64,000 nt of DNA, taken from positions 1,240,001 through 1,304,000 of the forward strand of contig NZ_BOSI01000001.1 of assembly GCF_018403265.1 (NCBI RefSeq), given 5' to 3'. The first letter of the stretch is position 1; every line of letters starts with the position of its first letter. The stretch is from Paenibacillus sp. J31TS4 (GTDB lineage: Bacteria; Bacillota; Bacilli; Paenibacillales; NBRC-103111). This document shows positions 51,113-59,150 of the stretch, piece after piece. The translations under genes and the position numbers were made by a program. The notes beneath the pieces are model-generated. The model saw only the letters and a program-made list of their open reading frames with translations. It was not told the origin of the DNA and did not search any database.

Positions 51113-51667
51113 ATGGATAAGAAACCTTACTATATCTCCGTCAACACGAATGAAATCATGGACGACCCGACGGCGTTCACCTACCAGTTCGAAATTCTGG
51201 CGTCGCAGGACGACATCGACAAGCTGCAGGAGCTGTTTGAGGATACGGCCGAGGCCGAGCAGGCCTCCGCTTGGGGCGCCCTGACATTGACCTCCAACCT
51301 GGAGGAAGAATACGAGCGGGATTACGATTACAACCTGCAGCAGGTCTATGCTATGCTGCACGAGCTCGGCACGCCGGAGACGCGCCGCCACATCGAGAGC
51401 ATGAACATCCTGCCTCCGGACAGCGTAACGGAGGCGGAACCGCATCAGGACGCGCCCCTCTCTTCCGAGCAAGCGAGGCCTCATCGGGATGCCGCCCTCC
51501 TTCCGGAGTATGCGCAGCCGCATCGGGACGCTATCGTCTCTTCCGAGCATGCAGAGCCACATCGCGACGCACCTGTCTCCTCCGAGCACGCAAAGCCCCA
51601 TCCGGATGCATTCACCATTCCGAAGCAGGCGGAGCCGCATCGCGACGCCGCCGCCTCTTCCGAGTAG
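51113..51667 (+). CDS. Uncharacterised protein with C-terminal 13-residue tandem repeats, truncated by a stop
   Basis: A 184-residue protein. Residues 1-105 form a compact acidic domain (KKPYYISVNTNEIMDDPTAF, EYERDYDYNLQQVYAMLHEL) that I do not recognise. Residues about 110-184 are six copies of a 13-residue unit with consensus PHRDAxxSSEHAE. The frame ends at a TAG where the repeat calls for Gln (CAG), and the repeat DNA continues past it with one frame change to 51738. The longer version ending LPEHAEPHSDETAI is likely ancestral. GGAAGG precedes the ATG. Confidence 0.78.
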   Translation: MDKKPYYISVNTNEIMDDPTAFTYQFEILASQDDIDKLQELFEDTAEAEQASAWGALTLTSNLEEEYERDYDYNLQQVYAMLHELGTPETRRHIESMNILPPDSVTEAEPHQDAPLSSEQARPHRDAALLPEYAQPHRDAIVSSEHAEPHRDAPVSSEHAKPHPDAFTIPKQAEPHRDAAASSE

Positions 51668-51738
51668 GCGAAGTCTCATCAAGGTACCGCCGTCTCTTCC
51701 GGAGCATGCGGAACCGCATTCGGACGAGACCGCTATCT
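51440..51738 (+). repeat. 39-bp tandem repeat array inside and beyond the preceding gene
   Basis: Six units of 39 bp from 51440 to about 51673 encode PHRDAxxSSEHAx; a degenerate seventh unit and an eighth partial unit follow after the stop codon, the last in a different frame. Units differ mostly at codon positions that change residues, so the array is old or under diversification. Confidence 0.85.
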
Positions 51739-51776
51739 GACTGCCCTGGCATGCGCATACCGAGCCATCAAAAAAA

Positions 51777-51814
51777 AGACCTAGTTCCCGCCGGCATCCG
51801 GAGGAGCTAGGTCT
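51777..51814 (-). terminator. Terminator of the 51859-52188 gene
   Basis: On the minus strand AGACCTAG...CTAGGTCT with an inner GC-rich stem is followed by eight or more T residues. It lies 45 bases past the stop of the minus-strand gene. Confidence 0.88.
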
Positions 51815-51858
51815 ATTCTGCATATAAAAGGGACGCTGGCCGTTTGCTCTGGCGCAGC

Positions 51859-52188
51859 TTAACCGACGTGCTCGCGGGAATCGTTTTTCTCGAACCAGTA
51901 ATCCAGAACGGTAGCGGACATGACGCGCTTGCGAATATAGTCCCGCTGATTGTCCGTAAACTGGGACTGCCAGTCGATAGCGAGCTCTTCGCACAGCCGG
52001 ACGATCGTGAGCAGCTCGGACCAGGCTACATAACGTTTGTACCAAAAGAATTGAGGATGTTCGATCATATAGGGATACAAATCGTCGAATTCGGTATGCT
52101 TACAATCCAGCGCCCGCTCAAAATGAATCTTGGCTTCCTCGAGCTTCTTGGCGTAAAACTCCGCCGGAATCATGTTTTCGTTCCCCAT
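51859..52188 (-). CDS. Uncharacterised 109-residue protein
   Basis: A soluble, mainly helical protein: IPAEFYAKKLEEAKIHFERA, then YPYMIEHPQFFWYKRYVAWS and RKRVMSATVLDYWFEKN. No family recognised. ATG 52188 has AGGAGG 8 bases upstream, better than an ATG 36 bases earlier. It stands alone between xpt and a strong terminator. Confidence 0.72.
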   Translation of the reverse strand: MGNENMIPAEFYAKKLEEAKIHFERALDCKHTEFDDLYPYMIEHPQFFWYKRYVAWSELLTIVRLCEELAIDWQSQFTDNQRDYIRKRVMSATVLDYWFEKNDSREHVG

Positions 52189-52304
52189 TGGCCATGCCTC
52201 CTCTCTCTCATCCTTACCCCACATTATATAAAAAAAATCATCCGATGGGAAGAAGCGGGAGCCGGGAAATGCTTCCCTCTCCCGCCCTCTTCCCGGACGG
52301 ACGA

Positions 52305-52874
52305 TTAGTCGAAATGGATTTGGTTGTCGGAGAGGCCGGTAATGCGGACGAGCGATTCGAGCCGGATGCCCTGCTCACGGATGGTATCGGCGCCCCGCTG
52401 GAATTTCTTCTCGACGACGACGCCCATCCCGACAAGCTCGCTGCCCGCCCGCTGGATGATGCGGATAAGCCCGCGCGCGGCATCCCCGTTCGCAATGATG
52501 TCGTCTATGAACAAGAGCCTGTCCTCCGGCGAAAGGAACGACTTGGCCACCATAATGTCCGTCACGATCCCTTTAGTAAACGACGGCACGCGTTCCGTGT
52601 AGCTGTCCTGGTCTGAGGTCAACGTTTTCTTCCGTTTGCCGAACACCATCGGCACCTTGAGCTCCAGCGCGGTCGCAAAGGCGACGGGGATGCCCGAGGT
52701 CTCCACCGTAATCACCTTCGTAATCCGCTCTCCCTCGAAGCGCCTCGCGAATTCCCTGCCCATCTTCATAATGAGAAGCGGGTCCACCTGGTGGTTCAGA
52801 ATCGCGTCCAGTTTGAGCACCTGGTCGGATAGGATTACGCCCTGCTCGAGGATCCTCTGCTTTAATTCTTCCAT
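52305..52874 (-). CDS. xpt: Xanthine phosphoribosyltransferase
   Basis: A 189-residue enzyme of purine salvage that joins xanthine to PRPP to make XMP. Family features: MEELKQRILEQGVILSDQVL start, LNHQVDPLLIMKMGREFARR, and PRPP-binding LLFIDDIIANGDAARG. GGAGG lies 10 bases before the ATG. In B. subtilis xpt-pbuX is under a purine riboswitch; I found none in the 300 bases upstream, and no pbuX follows. Confidence 0.93.
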   Translation of the reverse strand: MEELKQRILEQGVILSDQVLKLDAILNHQVDPLLIMKMGREFARRFEGERITKVITVETSGIPVAFATALELKVPMVFGKRKKTLTSDQDSYTERVPSFTKGIVTDIMVAKSFLSPEDRLLFIDDIIANGDAARGLIRIIQRAGSELVGMGVVVEKKFQRGADTIREQGIRLESLVRITGLSDNQIHFD

Positions 52875-53178
52875 TTGTCATCAACCTCCGCGTTCGCGTG
52901 GCGGAGCCGCCTGCCCCTCAGGCCGGCCTTGCAGCAGCCGAGCCGTGCGGTTCCTCGGCATTCCGCCATTCTTGTCTACAACGTAACACAGCCGCCGAGC
53001 CCGCTTCAAGCACGAGGAAGCGGCATGTCAGCTATTCCGGTTGAAGCCGCAGCTCTTCCCTCTCCAGCGACGGGACACAGCCATTTTTTTAACCGGAATG
53101 AAACTTTTTGCTTTCCTGATCTGTCTATATTAGTATATAGGAGTTTCCGAGACAATCCAGCCGAAGGGAGAGAAGCCA
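52875..53178. other. Divergent region between xpt and the 53179 gene
   Basis: No gene and no purine riboswitch pattern seen. A plus-strand promoter TTGCTT (53108-53113), 17 bases, TAGTAT (53131-53136) probably drives the gene at 53179. Confidence 0.5.
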
Positions 53179-53778
53179 ATGACCGCCGCCAGACGCATCA
53201 TGTCCCTAACCTTGACCTTAGCCGTGGTCGTGCTTGTCTCCGTCTACGGCTATCACTATTGGAAGTCCGGCAAGCTGGAAGCCGGCAGCGCCCAACCGCC
53301 CGTGCAGACGGCCCCGCCGCAGCAGACGCCGACCCCGGACGAGACGGGCCCGGCCAGGCCCGACAAGACGCATGTAGCGGTAGAGGCCTACAGCAGCCAG
53401 CGGCCCGTTCTTATGGGCCTGTCTATCTCGGATGACCAGTCCAAGGTTATCGGCCTGTTCGGCAAGCCGGACGAGCGCTACGTCATGACGGATCCGTCCG
53501 ACCCGATCGAGGTGCTCGTCTACGACAGCTTCTCTGTCGGGATCGACAACACAAACAAAGTCCGGTTCGTCAGTATCGATTCGCCTGATATCGATCCCGG
53601 CCTGAACGGCCTCCGCCTCGATTCCACATCGAAGGACGCCATCAAGATGCTCGGCCAGCCGGATACGAACACGAGCTATGTGCTCGCCTACTATAACAAG
53701 AACACGGTGCTGAAGCTCGACGTCGATCCGAAGACGTCGGTTGTGCAGTCGATCAAATTGTTCGCCGACGCCAAGTAG
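53179..53778 (+). CDS. Membrane-anchored protein of unknown function
   Basis: A 199-residue protein with one N-terminal membrane helix (RIMSLTLTLAVVVLVSVYGY), a Pro/Gln/Thr-rich linker (38-65) and an extracytoplasmic domain with two related halves: SISDDQSKVIGLFGKPDERY and LRLDSTSKDAIKMLGQPDTN. The repeated x-S-K-x-x-I-x-x-L/F-G-x-P-D pattern resembles the SmpA/DUF4309-type fold. GGGAG precedes the ATG. Possibly a stress or envelope protein. Confidence 0.72.
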   Translation: MTAARRIMSLTLTLAVVVLVSVYGYHYWKSGKLEAGSAQPPVQTAPPQQTPTPDETGPARPDKTHVAVEAYSSQRPVLMGLSISDDQSKVIGLFGKPDERYVMTDPSDPIEVLVYDSFSVGIDNTNKVRFVSIDSPDIDPGLNGLRLDSTSKDAIKMLGQPDTNTSYVLAYYNKNTVLKLDVDPKTSVVQSIKLFADAK

Positions 53779-53832
53779 CGCGGCTGCCCCAAGCGCTGCG
53801 CTTCTCAGCCGGCCGCCGCGGCTGGCATGCGA

Positions 53833-53885
53833 GAACCCTCCGGAACATACCTTGTACTATGCAAGGTGGACAGGGGGTTTTTTTG
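53833..53885 (+). terminator. Terminator-like hairpin just before the ykvI-like gene
   Basis: AACCCTCC ... CCTTG and CAAGG ... GGGGGTT form a two-part stem followed by eight T residues. The G-rich downstream arm (AGGGGG) is also the only ribosome-site-like sequence before the ATG at 53888, so folding could hide it. Confidence 0.6.
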
Positions 53886-53887
53886 TT

Positions 53888-54943
53888 ATGCGTACCGTAT
53901 GGCAGGTGCTCCAGGTGGCGTTTACGTATATCGGCACGGTGGTTGGGGCCGGTTTTGCCACCGGTCAGGAAATTTTGCAGTTTTTCACCCGCTACGGGTG
54001 GCTGGCCGCTCTCACGATCGGTGTCTCCTGCGCTCTCTTCACATGGCTCGGCATCAAGCTCATGCTGATGGCCCACGACGGCAAGGCCCGCTCTTACGAA
54101 GACCTGAACCGGATGCTGTTCGGCCGGCGGTTCGGCAGCGGACTGAGCCTCTTCACAATGGTCGTTCTGTTCGGCGTGACGACGATCATGCTGGCGGGCG
54201 GCGGGTCTCTGTTCGAAGAACAGCTGCATCTATCCTACCAGACGGGACTGCTCATCACGCTGGCCGCCGCCTACCTCGTGCTGACGCGCGGCATGAAGGC
54301 GATCCTAGCGGTCAATACGCTGGTCGTGCCGTTCATGATCCTGCTGTCCGTCACCATCGTCCTGATCAGCCGCGACCTGCCCGGGGCGTCCAACTGGCTC
54401 CGGCTGACGAGCGACTACCCCACGCTGCGGATCTGGTTGTCCCCGCTGCTCTACACCGCCTTCAACCTCGCCATGGCCCAGGCGGTGCTCGTGCCGCTCG
54501 GGGCTTCGATCCGGGACAGGCGGGTGCTCTATTGGGGCGGGCTTGTCGGAGGGGTGGGCATCGGCCTCATGCTGCTCGCCGCGCATTTTGCGCTGTCCGC
54601 CCAGATGCCCGGCATCCGTCAGTTTGAGATTCCGATGGGCCATATTATCCGGACGTTTGGAGGCTCTCTTCATCTCCTGTACACGCTGGTCATCTACGGG
54701 GAAATCTTCACGACGTTCATCGCCGACGCTTACGGGCTGGCTCTGCAGCTCGAGCAGCGGCTCAAGCTGAACCGGCGCCTCCTCATCGCCTTGATCCTGA
54801 TCCTCAGCTACTTCGTCAGCCAGATCGGCTTCAGCCATCTGCTCGCTACGCTGTATCCGCTGTTCGGGCTGGTCAGCCTGCTCTGGTTCGGCATGATCAT
54901 CGCCCGGAGGAGAGGCACGGCCCAGCCGCCGAGCGAGCATTGA
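53888..54943 (+). CDS. ykvI: YkvI-family transporter-like membrane protein
   Basis: A 351-residue protein with about ten membrane helices. The start VAFTYIGTVVGAGFATGQEI, with Gly-rich broken helix and a sodium-site-like GAGFATG, is typical of YkvI and related LeuT-fold amino acid transporters. Later helices include LLYTAFNLAMAQAVLVPLGA. Substrate unknown. ATG 53888 lies right after a terminator-like hairpin whose G-rich arm would be the ribosome site. Confidence 0.82.
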   Translation: MRTVWQVLQVAFTYIGTVVGAGFATGQEILQFFTRYGWLAALTIGVSCALFTWLGIKLMLMAHDGKARSYEDLNRMLFGRRFGSGLSLFTMVVLFGVTTIMLAGGGSLFEEQLHLSYQTGLLITLAAAYLVLTRGMKAILAVNTLVVPFMILLSVTIVLISRDLPGASNWLRLTSDYPTLRIWLSPLLYTAFNLAMAQAVLVPLGASIRDRRVLYWGGLVGGVGIGLMLLAAHFALSAQMPGIRQFEIPMGHIIRTFGGSLHLLYTLVIYGEIFTTFIADAYGLALQLEQRLKLNRRLLIALILILSYFVSQIGFSHLLATLYPLFGLVSLLWFGMIIARRRGTAQPPSEH

Positions 54944-54944
54944 C

Positions 54945-55067
54945 GGCTCGGGCCGTTCGGAAGGCATACGGCGTGCAGCTGACTATCTATCGTCTGAATA
55001 GAGATTTGCGGTTCGGGCTGTTCGGAAGGCACATTTTCGTGAAGCTGACCATCGTCCGAATAGAATA
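54945..55067. repeat. Imperfect tandem duplication, 65-bp period
   Basis: Two copies start at 54945 and 55010. Shared blocks include TTCGGAAGGCA, AGCTGAC, ATC and GAATAGA in the same order. About a quarter of positions differ, so the duplication is old. It is non-coding and lies between the ykvI-like and SDR genes; a -10-like TATAAT is at 55190. Confidence 0.75.
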
Positions 55068-55242
55068 GGAGGTAATGCGGACCAAGTCTGCGGCACACTT
55101 CCCCACTCGGCATCCCTCCCATCTCACATAGCGCCCAGAGGCCTGGTTGACGCAGCCTGGCCGGACTCGCAGGGCCGGGGGTTATTCGTTATAATAGGAG
55201 CTATCAAATGGTTAGCAAAAGATGCCAAGGGAGGGACCGCTC

Positions 55243-56004
55243 GTGCCTCAGGTTGCTTTGATTACAGGTGGTGCACAAGGAATCGGCAAAGGAATCGCCA
55301 TGAACTTCGCTTCCCAGGGGTACGCTGTCTCTCTGGCCGATCCGGACAAGGAAGCCGGCTTCGAGACGATCAAGCAGTTGCGCCGGATGGGCGCCCAGGC
55401 GATGTTCATGTGCGTGGACGTCGCGGACGCCTCCGCAGTCGCCCGGTGGGTGAAGCTGACCGAGGAGGATTTGGGCCGCGTCGACGTCCTCATCAACAAC
55501 GCCGGCATCGCACACAACGCTCCCTTCCTCGAACTGGCGGCCGAGGACTTCGACCGGGTGCTCGCCGTCAATCTGCGCGGTACGTTCCTCTGCTCGCAGG
55601 AAGCCGCCCGCGCCATGAGCCGCAGAGGCGGTGGAGCCATCGTCAATATCGCCTCGACGCGCGGCCTCATGTCCGAGGCGCATACCGAAGCGTATTCGGC
55701 CTCCAAGGGAGGCATTCTCGCTCTGACGCACGCCATGGCGGTCAGCCTGGGCCCTCTCGGCATCCGCGTGAATGCGGTCAGTCCCGGCTGGATCGAAGTG
55801 CGCGACTGGCAGAAGGCCGCGAACGCCGAGGTACCCAGCCATTCGGAGCGGGACAAGCTCCAGCACCCGGTCGGCCGGGTAGGCAAGCCGCAGGACATCG
55901 CAGACGCCTGCCTCTACCTCGCCGGGCCCAAGTCAGGCTTCATCACCGGCCAGAACCTCGTCGTCGACGGAGGGATGACCGTCAAGATGATCTACGAAGA
56001 CTGA
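55243..56004 (+). CDS. SDR-family NAD(P)-dependent oxidoreductase
   Basis: A 253-residue classical short-chain dehydrogenase. Cofactor motif TGGAQGIGKGI near the N-terminus, NNAGIAHNAP, catalytic Ser (NIASTRGLM), and Tyr/Lys in YSASKGGI, with C-terminal GQNLVVDGGMTVKM. Classical SDRs interconvert alcohols and ketones; the substrate is unknown (glucose dehydrogenase/FabG-like). GTG 55243 is preferred because AAGGGAGGG lies just before it; an ATG 21 bases upstream has none. Confidence 0.9.
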   Translation: MPQVALITGGAQGIGKGIAMNFASQGYAVSLADPDKEAGFETIKQLRRMGAQAMFMCVDVADASAVARWVKLTEEDLGRVDVLINNAGIAHNAPFLELAAEDFDRVLAVNLRGTFLCSQEAARAMSRRGGGAIVNIASTRGLMSEAHTEAYSASKGGILALTHAMAVSLGPLGIRVNAVSPGWIEVRDWQKAANAEVPSHSERDKLQHPVGRVGKPQDIADACLYLAGPKSGFITGQNLVVDGGMTVKMIYED

Positions 56005-56009
56005 ACGGA

Positions 56010-56048
56010 ACGAACCGCCGCTCCCCTCTCGGGGAAGCGGCGGTTCGT
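56010..56048. terminator. Convergent terminator hairpin between SDR and trpB
   Basis: ACGAACCGCCGCT pairs with AGCGGCGGTTCGT over 13 bases, with an inner CCCC/GGGG stem. No T-run on either strand, so it relies on stem strength between the convergent genes. Confidence 0.7.
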
Positions 56049-56080
56049 ATGATGGGTGCGAATTCTTTCCCGTCCGGCAT

Positions 56081-57241
56081 CTATTTGTTCAGCATGTGAA
56101 ACACCTGTTCGACGTCCTTGTCCCCGCGGCCGGAGATGTTAATGAGCAGAATCCGGTCATGCTCCATCGTAGGAGCCAGCTTGAGGGCGTAGGCGACGGC
56201 GTGGGCACTCTCAAGCGCCGGGATGATCCCCTCCGTCCGGGACAGCTCCTGGAACGCCTCCAGCACTTCCTCGTTCGTAACGGTTACGTACTCGGCTCTG
56301 CCGCTTTCCTTCAGATGGCTGTGCTCGGGTCCGATGCCGGGATAATCGAGACCCGCGGCGATGGAGTACGTTTTGCGCGGTTCCCCTTCCTCATCCAGCA
56401 GAACGAGGCACTTGAATCCATGAATCACGCCGGGCACGCCCTCGGTCAGCGTCGGCGCCTGATCCGGCTCCACGCCGATCAGCCGGACCGACGGTTCGTC
56501 TATGTAATGGGCGAACGAGCCGATGGCGTTGCTGCCGCCGCCTACGCAGGCGATGACCGCGTCGGGCAGCCGCCCTTCTCTGGCGAGAATCTGCTGCTTG
56601 GACTCCTCGCTGATGATGGATTGAAAATGCTTGACCATCGTCGGAAACGGATGCGGGCCGACCGCAGAACCGAGGAGATAGAACGTCGTCCGGTAATTGG
56701 CGACCAGGTCGTTCAGCGCCTCGTCTACGGCGTCCTTCAGTCGTCCCTGTCCCTTGGAGACCGGCACGACCTTGGCACCTAGAAGCTCCATCCGGAAGAC
56801 ATTGAGCGCCTGCCGGCGCGTATCCTCTTCCCCCATGTAGATGACGCATTCCATCCCGAACATCGCACAGACGGTAGCGGTTGCGACGCCGTGCTGCCCC
56901 GCGCCCGTCTCGGCGATGACGCGGCGGGCTCCCATCCGCTTCGCAAGCAGAATCTGGCCGAGCACGTTGTTGATCTTGTGGGAGCCGGTGTGGTTCAGGT
57001 CCTCCCGCTTCAGATAGATCTTGGCCCCTCCCAGCTTGTCCGTCAGGTGCTTGGCGAACGTGAGCGGGTTCTCCCTGCCGACGTATTCACGGTAGTAATA
57101 CGCGAGCTCCTCCCGGAAGACCGGGTCGTCCTTGTACCGCTCGAACTGCTCGGTCAAATAATCCATCGCTTCCTGAAGCTCCGGCGGAATGAAGCTGCCT
57201 CCGAATGATCCGAAAAAACCCTTTTTCTCCGTTTCTTGCAT
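56081..57241 (-). CDS. trpB: Tryptophan synthase beta chain, stand-alone copy
   Basis: A 386-residue PLP enzyme that joins indole and serine. PLP lysine Lys89 is in [26 protein letters not shown] carries the catalytic Glu; [10 protein letters not shown] binds phosphate. Length and motifs are TrpB1-like, but trpA and the trp operon are absent, so it may be a second copy that uses free indole, or a lone core trpB. ATG 57241 has GGGAGG 9 bases upstream. Confidence 0.93.
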   Translation of the reverse strand: MQETEKKGFFGSFGGSFIPPELQEAMDYLTEQFERYKDDPVFREELAYYYREYVGRENPLTFAKHLTDKLGGAKIYLKREDLNHTGSHKINNVLGQILLAKRMGARRVIAETGAGQHGVATATVCAMFGMECVIYMGEEDTRRQALNVFRMELLGAKVVPVSKGQGRLKDAVDEALNDLVANYRTTFYLLGSAVGPHPFPTMVKHFQSIISEESKQQILAREGRLPDAVIACVGGGSNAIGSFAHYIDEPSVRLIGVEPDQAPTLTEGVPGVIHGFKCLVLLDEEGEPRKTYSIAAGLDYPGIGPEHSHLKESGRAEYVTVTNEEVLEAFQELSRTEGIIPALESAHAVAYALKLAPTMEHDRILLINISGRGDKDVEQVFHMLNK

Positions 57242-57395
57242 AACTGGTAACCCTCCCGACTCATGGAATAGTTCTAGTTTACCGGAAGCGTTCTCCTCTG
57301 TACATTGACCTTTTGGCTGATCGTGCCTATACTGCCTATAGCTAAGCGCCTGGAGAGCACTCCATGGCGCATTTCGCAAGGAAGGAGGCCCTCTC

Positions 57396-58433
57396 ATGTG
57401 GCTGGCATTCGCGGGAGCGGCCGCCGTCTGCTTCGGACTGCGCGGCATCCTGTACCAATTGACTTCCCGAAGACCGCTCGACCGCAATGTGCTGCTGCTC
57501 GGCGTCTATCTGTGCGGCACCTTCATCGCCCTCCTGTTCAGCCTGCTGACCCGGCCGTCCTGGACGCCCGAGGTGCTGACCGGCCTCGCCATGGGCATCT
57601 TCTCGTTCGTCGCCAACGCGTCCATGTTCCGCGCTTTCGCCGTCGGTAAGGCGTCTCTCGTCGCCGTGCTCACCTCCCTGCCGGCCGTCGTGGTCATCGC
57701 CCTCTCTTACCTGCTGTGGGGCGAGACGCTGACGCCCGGCCAGGGGGTCGCTTTCGTCGTCCTCGTCTCCGGCGTCGTGCTCATCCGCTACGCAAGCGAT
57801 CTCTCGCTTCAGGATCGCAAAGGGGCCGGCTGGGCGCTGGCCGCCATGCTTGCCTTCGGGCTGACCGACGTCTCCTCGAAGCAGGCGATGCTGTGGGGTG
57901 CGGACACCCTTCCGACGCTCGTCGTCATGTACGCAACGGGCGCCCTCCTATTCGCAGGCAGCTGGTACCGCGGCCGGCTGGCGGACGCCAAGGCCCGCAA
58001 GGCCGTGGTGAGCGCGCTTGGCACAGTCAACGCCGGACACTCGGAGCAGGCGGCGGCTCGAACAGAAGCGGACGAATCGCCAACACGCTCGGCTGCCGCC
58101 GGCCGGCAGGAGCGGACGGCGGCAGCCGAACAGAGCCCGGAACCCGAGTTCGAGCCGGCGGCCGCTGCCCTTGCGTCCGCGGCCGCCTGGCCGTTCGGAC
58201 GGACGCTCGCGTGGGGGCTCGTCGTCGGCCTGTCGAACATCTCAGGGATGCTGTTCATCCTGCCGGCGTTCCGCCTCGGCGTCACGGGACTCGTCTCGGC
58301 GGTTGTGGCGATGAACGTGCTGCTCGTACTGCTGTACGCCAGATTCTTCCTGAACGAATCGTTCAGCCGCAAGGAAGCCGCCGGCATGACGCTTGCAGTG
58401 GGCGGTATGCTGCTGCTCCGGCTGATCGGCTGA
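57396..58433 (+). CDS. DMT/EamA-family transporter with a low-complexity loop insertion
   Basis: A 345-residue protein with ten membrane helices in two EamA halves (1-130 and about 140-345). The second half is interrupted at about 200-265 by an Ala/Glu/Arg-rich hydrophilic insertion ([20 protein letters not shown]), longer than the usual loop. EamA proteins export metabolites or amino acids. AAGGAAGGAGG precedes the ATG. A strong terminator follows. Substrate unknown. Confidence 0.85.
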   Translation: MWLAFAGAAAVCFGLRGILYQLTSRRPLDRNVLLLGVYLCGTFIALLFSLLTRPSWTPEVLTGLAMGIFSFVANASMFRAFAVGKASLVAVLTSLPAVVVIALSYLLWGETLTPGQGVAFVVLVSGVVLIRYASDLSLQDRKGAGWALAAMLAFGLTDVSSKQAMLWGADTLPTLVVMYATGALLFAGSWYRGRLADAKARKAVVSALGTVNAGHSEQAAARTEADESPTRSAAAGRQERTAAAEQSPEPEFEPAAAALASAAAWPFGRTLAWGLVVGLSNISGMLFILPAFRLGVTGLVSAVVAMNVLLVLLYARFFLNESFSRKEAAGMTLAVGGMLLLRLIG

Positions 58434-58435
58434 AG

Positions 58436-58460
58436 GACGCCTACGGGCGTCTTTTTTTTT
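58436..58460 (+). terminator. Rho-independent terminator of the EamA gene
   Basis: GACGCC pairs with GGCGTC around a 4-base loop and is followed by nine T residues, starting 2 bases after the stop. Confidence 0.92.
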
Positions 58461-58638
58461 ACCGGAAACTACCGGATTGGCGTGACGATAGCGCAGCCGG
58501 AGCTGTCTATAGTAACAGAGAAACGGGCTTGTCTGGAAACAGTCCCCAGCAAATCCCCTGTTTGAGCGCAATAACGGGATGGGTAAGAACAGAGCAGAAC
58601 GAAGTACCTGGTCAACTATTCTGGAGGAGGGAACAAGG

Positions 58639-58974
58639 ATGGTTAACGCGACGAACCTGCAGCAGTGCATCGACGAATGCCTGAAGTGCATGCAGGCCTG
58701 CAATCATTGCTACGACGCTTGTCTCAAGGAAAAGGATCTCGCCATGATGAAGGAGTGCATCCGGCTCGACCGCGAATGCGCCGAATTCTGCAGCTTTACG
58801 GCCAACGCCCTCTCCCGGAGCTCCATGTTCGCCGCCATCATCTGCCGCGTTTGCGCGGAAATATGCGATGCTTGTGCGGAGGAATGCGCGAAGCATGAGC
58901 ACGAGCACTGCCAGCGCTGCGCCGAAGCCTGCCGGTCCTGCGCGGAAGCTTGCCGCGCCATGGCGGCGGCATAA
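58639..58974 (+). CDS. Cys-rich four-helix copper-binding protein (DUF326)
   Basis: A 111-residue protein with about 16 cysteines in helix-spaced patterns: QCIDECLKCMQACNHCYDAC, KECIRLDRECAEFC and CRVCAEICDACAEECAKH, then CQRCAEACRSCAEAC. This is the DUF326/Csp pattern, in which Cys residues line a four-helix bundle and store Cu(I). No signal peptide, so it is cytosolic. GGAGGAGGG precedes the ATG. Often next to copper regulators; none is seen here. Confidence 0.88.
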   Translation: MVNATNLQQCIDECLKCMQACNHCYDACLKEKDLAMMKECIRLDRECAEFCSFTANALSRSSMFAAIICRVCAEICDACAEECAKHEHEHCQRCAEACRSCAEACRAMAAA

Positions 58975-59046
58975 TTCACGTTACGAACGGCTGCCTGTTA
59001 GGATTGGAATAAGAAATAGCCCGGATCGAACCGTTCCGGGCTTGGA

Positions 59047-59083
59047 AGCCTCGCTGTTACGCTCAGCGGAGGCTCTTTTTTTT
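59047..59083 (+). terminator. Terminator after the DUF326 gene
   Basis: AGCCTCGCTG pairs with CAGCGGAGGCT (one bulged base) and is followed by eight T residues. A smaller hairpin AGCCCGGA/TCCGGGCT lies just before it. Confidence 0.85.
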
Positions 59084-59150
59084 GTGTGGGGACGAGCGTA
59101 CGGGCAGAACGTTACTCATCCTCACGGATGGGCTGCACCTTGAAGGGGAT

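Noticed and set aside
52875-53178. A purine riboswitch in front of xpt
   Set aside because: The conserved loop and junction bases are absent; only a GC-rich small hairpin is seen.
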